Shown here: positions 1 through 6,039 of the stretch, piece after piece
Layout: each line of letters opens with the position of its first letter
How positions within the stretch are numbered: position 1 is the first letter of the stretch
Assembly (NCBI GenBank): GCA_937996795.1
Contig: CALKUH010000003.1
Coordinates: 1-6,039, forward strand
From: an uncultured Verrucomicrobiota bacterium
GTDB lineage: Bacteria > Verrucomicrobiota > Kiritimatiellia > CAIVKH01
Direction: 5' to 3'
Length of the DNA: 6,039 nucleotides
Made by a program: the position numbers and the translations under genes
Notes under the pieces: generated by a model
The model's input: the letters and a program-made list of their open reading frames with translations, nothing else
Told to the model about the DNA's origin: nothing
Databases searched by the model: none

Positions 1-1264
<1,264 letters not shown>

Positions 1265-1271
1265 GTTCGTG

Positions 1272-1276
1272 CTCCT
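1272..1276 (-). promoter_or_regulatory. Shine-Dalgarno site of the sigma-54 activator
   Basis: The minus strand reads AGGAG, followed by 7 nt and then the ATG at 1264. This fixes the start of the regulator and is the only clear Shine-Dalgarno sequence in the window. It shows that the regulator can be translated independently even if it is transcribed from the nadE promoter. Confidence 0.65.
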
Positions 1277-1288
1277 GAATGGGCGGGT

Positions 1289-1316
1289 GACGAGTGGGGA
1301 ATATGATCCCCTCGTC
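1289..1316 (-). other. Imperfect hairpin between nadE and the regulator
   Basis: Arms 1289-1293 (GACGA) and 1312-1316 (TCGTC) pair, then 1296-1300 (GGGGA) pairs with 1307-1311 (TCCCC). The left arm carries a 2-nt bulge and the loop is ATATGA. The stem begins 7 nt after the nadE stop codon on the coding strand. No T tract follows it; the next minus-strand bases are ACCCGCCC. A full Rho-independent terminator is therefore unlikely. It could be an RNA stability or processing element, or a partial attenuator that sets the regulator level relative to nadE. The pairing is visible; the role is inference. Confidence 0.35.
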
Positions 1317-1323
1317 CCTCGCC

Positions 1324-3114
1324 CTATCCGGTTCTCTCCCGGTATAAATTCGTAATCGGCAGCCTGCGGTCGCGTCCGAAGGCCTTGGGCGTGATCTTCA
1401 CGCCGGGCGCGCCCTGGCGGCGTTTGTATTCGTTCACATCAATCAGGCGGATCACGCGTTTCACCGTCGCCGCGTCGTAGCCGTCGGCGATGATCGCCTC
1501 CAGGCCCCAGTCGCGCTCGACATAGCGTTCGATGATCCCGTCGAGCACGTCGTACGGCGGCAGCGTGTCCTGGTCCGTCTGGTTCTCCTTCAACTCCGCC
1601 GACGGAGGCCGCGTGATGATCGATTCGGGAATCAATTCGCGGAATTCACCACGGAGGCACGGAGGTCTCGGATAGCCTTCAACTGGGGCGGCGGTTTCAA
1701 TGGACCGCTCTGTGCTCTCCGTGTCTCCGTGGTGAACTCCCTGCGCATTGCGCCACTTCGCCAGTTCAAACACGAGGGTTTTCGGCACGTCCTTGATCAC
1801 GGCGAAACCGCCGGCCATGTCGCCGTAGAGCGTGCAGTAGCCGGTGGCGAGTTCGCTTTTGTTGCCGGTCGTCAACACGAGCCAGCCGAATTTGTTGGAG
1901 AGCGCCATCACGATGACCCCGCGGATGCGCGCCTGGAGGTTCTCCTCCGTCGTGTCCGGCGCGCGCCCGGGCCAGAGCGGCGCGAGGTCCTTTACGAAGG
2001 CCTCGAACAGGCCCTGGATCGGTGTCTCCATGATGGGGATGCCGAGGTTCGCCGCGAGCTGGTGCGCGTCGCCGCGCGTGCCGGCGGAGGAATAGCGGGA
2101 CGGCAGCGTGATCCCATGCACGCGGTCCGCCCCCAGCGCGTCCACCGCGAGCGCCGCGACAAGCGCCGAGTCGATCCCGCCACTCAGTCCGAGCACGACG
2201 CCGCTAAACCCGTTCTTGTTCGTGTAGTCGCGCAGGCCGAGGACGAGCGCGGCGTAGACCTCGGCGAGGTCGGGCAGGGGGGGCGGGGGCGGGGAAGAGG
2301 TGTTGGGTTTCGGGTGTCGGGGAGGAGAATTTACAGACGTTGAAAGTCGTTCGGAACTGTTTTTACAGACGTTGGAACTTTCGGGGAGGTCCACGTGCAG
2401 CATGTCCTCGTCGAATTGTTTCGCGCGCGCGCGGACGCCGTCCGCGTCGAGGAACAAGCTCGCGCCGTCGAAGACGAGTTCGTCCTGGCCGCCGACGAGG
2501 TTGCAGTAGAGCAGGGGGGCGCCGATGGCGCGCGACGCGGCGCGCAGGGTCTGTTCGCGCAGGGCGCCTTTGCCGCGATGGTAGGGGGAGCCGGAGATAT
2601 TGAGGACGAGGTCCACGCGGCCGGCGAGCGCGGTGCAGGCGGCGGCGGCGGGGTCCCACGAGTCCTCGCAGATGTGAAGTCCGAGCCGCAGGCCGTTCGC
2701 CAGCGGCAGGATGACCGGCTCCGTGCCGGCGGCGAATACGCGCTGCTCGTCGAAGACCCCGTAGTTCGGCAGCAGCATTTTCCGGTAGATCGCGCGCACC
2801 GCGCCGCCTTGAAAGGCATAGGCCGCGTTGCAGGCGCGGGGCCCGAGCGCCGCCGGCGCGCCGACGATGACCAGCGGCTCGGGCGGCAGTTCCGCGGCCA
2901 GCCGCTCGATTTCGCGCTCCGTGTCTTCCAGGAAGTGCCGCTTGAGGACGAGGTCCTCCGGCGGATAGCCGCTCAGCGCCAGTTCCGGAAACGCGATCAG
3001 GCCCGCGCCGGCCCCCGCCGCTTCGTGCGCCAGACGCAGGATCTTGCCGGCGTTGGCGTTGAGCGCCCCGACGGTCATATTGGCCTGCACAAGTGTTGCG
3101 CGCAGATTTGGCAT
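1324..3114 (-). CDS. nadE: Glutamine-dependent NAD+ synthetase with in-frame repeat insertions
   Basis: This cytoplasmic enzyme makes NAD+ from nicotinic acid adenine dinucleotide, ATP and glutamine, the last step of NAD synthesis. Residues 1 to about 245 form a nitrilase-type amidase with the expected Glu44 (FPEL), Lys112 (YRKML) and Cys149 (HICEDSWD). Residues about 283-596 are the ATP-pyrophosphatase synthetase, with SGGIDS at 311-316, GNKSELATGY from 417, RPPSAEL at 502-508 and a typical AFGRDRRLPI end. I chose the ATG at 3114, since MPNLRATLVQ begins the first nitrilase strand. An in-frame ATG at 3132 would add six residues, and neither has a Shine-Dalgarno. At 596 residues it looks longer than I expect for the family. 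The excess lies in a proline-rich linker (about 246-282) and in an insertion at residues 460-492 encoded by a palindromic repeat. There is no stop or frameshift, so I judge it functional. Confidence 0.96.
   Translation of the reverse strand: MPNLRATLVQANMTVGALNANAGKILRLAHEAAGAGAGLIAFPELALSGYPPEDLVLKRHFLEDTEREIERLAAELPPEPLVIVGAPAALGPRACNAAYAFQGGAVRAIYRKMLLPNYGVFDEQRVFAAGTEPVILPLANGLRLGLHICEDSWDPAAAACTALAGRVDLVLNISGSPYHRGKGALREQTLRAASRAIGAPLLYCNLVGGQDELVFDGASLFLDADGVRARAKQFDEDMLHVDLPESSNVCKNSSERLSTSVNSPPRHPKPNTSSPPPPPLPDLAEVYAALVLGLRDYTNKNGFSGVVLGLSGGIDSALVAALAVDALGADRVHGITLPSRYSSAGTRGDAHQLAANLGIPIMETPIQGLFEAFVKDLAPLWPGRAPDTTEENLQARIRGVIVMALSNKFGWLVLTTGNKSELATGYCTLYGDMAGGFAVIKDVPKTLVFELAKWRNAQGVHHGDTESTERSIETAAPVEGYPRPPCLRGEFRELIPESIITRPPSAELKENQTDQDTLPPYDVLDGIIERYVERDWGLEAIIADGYDAATVKRVIRLIDVNEYKRRQGAPGVKITPKAFGRDRRLPITNLYRERTG
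1641..1740. repeat. 100-bp palindromic repeat element inserted in frame in nadE
   Basis: Two 24-nt arms, 1641-1664 and 1717-1740, are inverted copies matching at 22 of 24 positions, separated by 52 nt. The core is CACCACGGAGRCACGGAG. On the nadE strand the element encodes peptides including HHGDTESTE and PPCLRGEF, which do not belong to the NadE family. It lies between WRNAQG and IPESII, which I expect to be nearly adjacent in ordinary NadE proteins. It encodes no protein of its own, so it looks like a short non-autonomous repeat of the REP/MITE or Rickettsia-palindromic-element kind. I recall similar ACCACGGAG-type short repeats in various bacterial genomes, but I could not search. No clear target-site duplication is visible. 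Since 100 is not a multiple of three, the insertion must include a small flanking gain or loss. Confidence 0.8.
2272..2294 (+). other. G-quadruplex-type tract in the nadE linker
   Basis: On the plus strand (the template strand of nadE) four G tracts of 3, 7, 5 and 4 Gs follow one another with spacers CA, C and C, which fits the canonical quadruplex pattern. On the coding strand it gives the PPPPPLP stretch at about residues 275-281 of the interdomain linker. Such a tract is also a slippage-prone homopolymer, yet the frame is intact. Whether a quadruplex forms, and whether it affects nadE transcription, is unknown. Confidence 0.5.
2330..2377. repeat. 16-nt direct repeat pair, 32-bp period, in the nadE linker
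   Basis: TTTACAGACGTTGRAA occurs at 2330-2345 and 2362-2377, matching 15 of 16 positions. The 32-bp period is not a multiple of three, so nadE reads the two copies in different frames: AAC GTC TGT AAA as NVCK, and ACG TCT GTA AAT as TSVN. The conservation is therefore of the DNA, not of the peptide. A small inverted repeat, CTGT-TTTT-ACAG, lies at 2357-2368 between and into the second copy. The stretch encodes a serine/asparagine-rich linker with no recognisable fold, and it probably derives from a second short repeat element. Confidence 0.65.
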
Positions 3115-3202
3115 AAGACAAAAATGTAACATAGTCGCGGCGTGGGGGAAGAACGAATCCTGCGGGATGGTGTCCGGGCGGCGGGGTGGGTATGGTCGCC
3201 GG
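3115..3202. promoter_or_regulatory. Divergent intergenic region between nadE and the glycosyltransferase
   Basis: These 88 bp separate two divergent start codons and must hold the upstream signals of both genes unless one is transcribed from further away. I see no sigma-54 GG/GC element pair, no strong sigma-70 pair and no Shine-Dalgarno for either gene. The best nadE -10-like hexamer is TATGTT (minus strand, 3133-3128), with only a poor -35 match upstream. If used, it would give a very short leader to the ATG at 3114. The placement is certain; the promoter details are not. Confidence 0.35.
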
Positions 3203-4345
3203 ATGCGATTTGTCTTTTTGGCGGAAAACTATCATCGCGTATATGACCGGTATTGGGAGGCCTTCCCGGATGCGCGGACGGTGACGTTCGCAGCGGCGCA
3301 GGAGCGGCTGTTCGGGGAATTCCTCTACCAGTCCGACAGCCAGGCGGCGGCCCTGCGGGCGCTGGGGCACGAGGCCTGCACGCTGGTGCCGGAGTGCATC
3401 CCGATGCAGCGGCGCTGGGCGCGGGAGGAGCGGCTGTGGATGCCGCCCTACCGGCGGCGCAATCCGGCCTTCGTCAACCGGGCGTGGCGCGTGGTGACGG
3501 GCCTGGAGCGGCGCGACCACTGGCATGCGCGGCTGCTGTCCGCGCAACTGCGCGCGCTGCGGCCCGATGTGGTGCAGGTGTATTCGGGCGTCCACATGAC
3601 CGCGCCGATGCTTCGCCGGTTGCGCCCGCTCGCGCCGCGCTGGGTGTGCCACTGGTCCTCGACGATCCGGCCGGCCTATCCCTATGGCCTCTATGACCTC
3701 GTCGTGACGACGGCCTCGAATTTCGAGTCGGCCTTCAAACGGCTGGGCTGCGCGAGCCGCGTGGTCCAGCACGCGTTCGACGAGCGCGTGCTGGAGCGGG
3801 TGGAACACGACGGCCCGCGCGACGGTGTGGTGTTCGTGGGCACGCTCTCGCCCAAGCATCGCCAGCGCGCCGGGTTGCTGGAGGCCGTGGCGCGGCGCGT
3901 GCCGGTGGAGGTGTATGGCGAGGGGTTCGACGCCCTGCCCGACGGGTCCGCGCTGCGCCGCGCGTGGCGGGGCCGCGCGTTGTTCGGGCTTGAGATGTAC
4001 CGCGCCTTCGCCCGCGCGCGCATCGTGTTGCATGTGCCCGGCGACGACGCGCGCGCGGATGCCGGCGCCAAGCGGCTCTTCGAGATCACCGGTGCGGGCG
4101 CGCTGATGCTGGCGGAAGCGCAGCCCGGGCTCGGCGCGCATTTTGAGATCGGCCACGAATGCGATACATTCTGCGACGCGGACGAGGCGGTGCGGAAAAT
4201 TGAACAGTACCTCGTCCGGGAACCGACCCGCGCCGCGATCGCCGCCGCCGGCCAGCGCCGGACCCTGCGCGACCATACCTACCGCGTGCGCATGCGCGAG
4301 TGGCTCGACGCGGTGGATTCGTGCGTCCGCAGTCCTGCCCTATAG
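3203..4345 (+). CDS. CgeB-like glycosyltransferase family protein
   Basis: A 380-residue cytoplasmic protein with the shape of a GT-B glycosyltransferase, predicted to move a sugar from a nucleotide-sugar donor to an unknown acceptor. The N-terminal half includes MRFVFLAENY, then a segment with QSDSQAAALRALGHEA (43-58) and MQRRWARE (68-75), which I associate with a CgeB-like glycosyltransferase subgroup, then PDVVQVYSG (121-129). The C-terminal half starts near VVFVGTLSPKHR (209-220) and ends in the 'glycosyl transferases group 1' style block: AKRLFEITGAGALML (289-303), FEIGHECDTFCDADEAV (314-330) and a final DHTYRVRMREWL (357-368). There is no signal peptide or membrane segment. I chose the ATG at 3203 because it begins the first beta strand; the in-frame ATG at 3167 would add a low-complexity SGRRGGYGRR stretch. 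It stands alone on its strand, divergent from nadE and convergent with glnN, with no other glycan gene visible. Surface polysaccharide or protein glycosylation is a guess. Confidence 0.87.
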   Translation: MRFVFLAENYHRVYDRYWEAFPDARTVTFAAAQERLFGEFLYQSDSQAAALRALGHEACTLVPECIPMQRRWAREERLWMPPYRRRNPAFVNRAWRVVTGLERRDHWHARLLSAQLRALRPDVVQVYSGVHMTAPMLRRLRPLAPRWVCHWSSTIRPAYPYGLYDLVVTTASNFESAFKRLGCASRVVQHAFDERVLERVEHDGPRDGVVFVGTLSPKHRQRAGLLEAVARRVPVEVYGEGFDALPDGSALRRAWRGRALFGLEMYRAFARARIVLHVPGDDARADAGAKRLFEITGAGALMLAEAQPGLGAHFEIGHECDTFCDADEAVRKIEQYLVREPTRAAIAAAGQRRTLRDHTYRVRMREWLDAVDSCVRSPAL

Positions 4346-4346
4346 T

Positions 4347-4392
4347 CGTTTCACGTTCGCGTGCACGTTCACGAATTTCGAGGACGAGGACG
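4347..4392. repeat. Degenerate hexamer-like repeat after the glycosyltransferase
   Basis: Directly after the glycosyltransferase stop codon the sequence falls into six-base steps: CGTTTC, ACGTTC, GCGTGC, ACGTTC, ACGAAT, TTCGAG, GACGAG, GACGGC (the last step runs just past the marked end). It is unlike the coding sequence around it. It resembles eroded fragments of short dispersed repeats built from CGTTCA/CGAGGA units that I associate with some GC-rich genomes. It also contains the palindrome CGTGCACG (4360-4367). No function can be read from it. Confidence 0.4.
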
Positions 4393-4406
4393 GCGAACAG
4401 ACACAA

Positions 4407-4436
4407 AGGCCCGGCTCCCTTGCGGGAACCGGGCCT
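4407..4436 (-). terminator. Strong hairpin, probable terminator of glnN (possibly shared by both convergent genes)
   Basis: Arms AGGCCCGGCTCCC (4407-4419) and GGGAACCGGGCCT (4424-4436) pair over 13 positions around the loop TTGC. The single exception, 4415/4428, is a C-A mismatch on the plus strand but becomes an allowed G-U pair on the minus strand. The minus-strand exit is TTTGTGTCTGTT, moderately T-rich, while the plus-strand exit is CTGGTTTC. Both points favour use by glnN, whose stop lies 84 bp before it. The glycosyltransferase stop is 62 bp away on the other side, so it may serve both. Confidence 0.75.
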
Positions 4437-4452
4437 CTGGTTTCACAAAGCA

Positions 4453-4474
4453 GGAGCGCCCTCCTAGGGGCTCC
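4453..4474. terminator. Second, shorter hairpin in the convergent gap
   Basis: GGAGC (4453-4457) pairs with GCTCC (4470-4474), and after one bulged G, CCC (4459-4461) pairs with GGG (4467-4469), with the loop TCCTA. It lies 46 bp after the glnN stop, before the stronger hairpin. On the minus strand it is followed by TGCTTTGTG, with no real T tract. It may assist termination or protect the 3' end of the glnN mRNA. The rest of the gap at 4346-4519 contains no gene I can support. Confidence 0.4.
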
Positions 4475-4519
4475 CGGACGGACGCCGCGCGCCCGCCGCT
4501 GCTTCGCTGAAGGCGTTGC

Positions 4520-6039
<1,520 letters not shown>

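Noticed and set aside
1641..1740. nadE considered as a pseudogene disrupted by an insertion
   Set aside because: The frame continues through the repeat without a stop or shift, and all downstream synthetase motifs to the C-terminus are present.
1641..1740. Insertion sequence or CRISPR unit
   Set aside because: There is no transposase frame, only one palindromic unit, and no regularly spaced repeats with variable spacers.
1729..3129. Plus-strand open frames at 1729-2343 and 2395-3129
   Set aside because: They are antisense to nadE and lack any recognisable family, in contrast to the intact amidase and synthetase motifs on the minus strand.
3115..3132. nadE start at the ATG at 3132
   Set aside because: It is in frame but adds only MLHFCL before the natural start of the first nitrilase strand. 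It cannot be excluded, since neither start has a Shine-Dalgarno.
3167..3202. Earlier glycosyltransferase start at the ATG at 3167
   Set aside because: It would add a low-complexity SGRRGGYGRR segment ahead of a normal beta-strand N-terminus, with no ribosome binding site.
3115..3202. Sigma-54 promoter in front of nadE or the glycosyltransferase
   Set aside because: No TGGCAC-N5-TTGC-like pair is found on either strand of the gap.
2363..4276. Long minus-strand open frame (637 codons) opposite the glycosyltransferase and overlapping nadE
   Set aside because: It is antisense to a recognisable glycosyltransferase and out of frame with nadE, is arginine/proline-rich with no family motif, and is the kind of long open frame expected by chance in GC-rich coding DNA.
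4346..4519. Small gene, tRNA or other RNA gene in the convergent gap
   Set aside because: The open frames here have no ribosome binding site or recognisable product, and the structure is limited to two simple hairpins with no cloverleaf or known RNA fold.

Overview
This GC-rich window comes from a bacterial chromosome. It carries three housekeeping or regulatory genes on the minus strand and one glycosyltransferase on the plus strand. Read along the minus strand, the order is: a type III glutamine synthetase (5' part cut by the window edge), a convergent gap with two hairpins, the plus-strand glycosyltransferase, a glutamine-dependent NAD+ synthetase (nadE), and a NifA-type sigma-54 activator (3' part cut by the window edge). 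The type III glutamine synthetase, the scarcity of Shine-Dalgarno sequences and the style of the short dispersed repeats suggest a member of the Planctomycetota/Verrucomicrobiota/Kiritimatiellota group. That is inference; no marker gene here settles it.

Layout. At 1-1264 (-) lies a GAF plus AAA+ enhancer-binding regulator, with 421 codons visible and the Fis-type DNA-binding end missing. It starts 59 bp after nadE on the same strand, with a good ribosome binding site and an imperfect hairpin in the gap. nadE is at 1324-3114 (-), a two-domain enzyme (nitrilase-type amidase, then synthetase). It is enlarged by a repeat-bearing proline-rich linker and by a palindromic insertion of about 100 bp in the synthetase domain, read through in frame. 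An 88-bp gap separates nadE from the divergent CgeB-like glycosyltransferase at 3203-4345 (+). The convergent gap at 4346-4519 holds a hexamer-like repeat and two hairpins, one of them a strong terminator candidate. glnN runs from 4520 past the right edge.

Functional links. Glutamine synthetase makes glutamine, NadE uses glutamine as its ammonia donor, and NifA-type activators commonly respond to nitrogen status. A nitrogen theme is therefore plausible, but only nadE and the regulator are arranged so that they could share a transcript. The glycosyltransferase is probably an unrelated envelope or surface-glycan gene.

The most unusual feature is within nadE. Three separate DNA-level oddities lie in one normally essential gene, yet the frame stays open and every catalytic motif I can identify is intact: an inverted-repeat element at 1641-1740, a direct repeat translated in two different frames at 2330-2377, and a G-quadruplex-type tract at 2272-2294.
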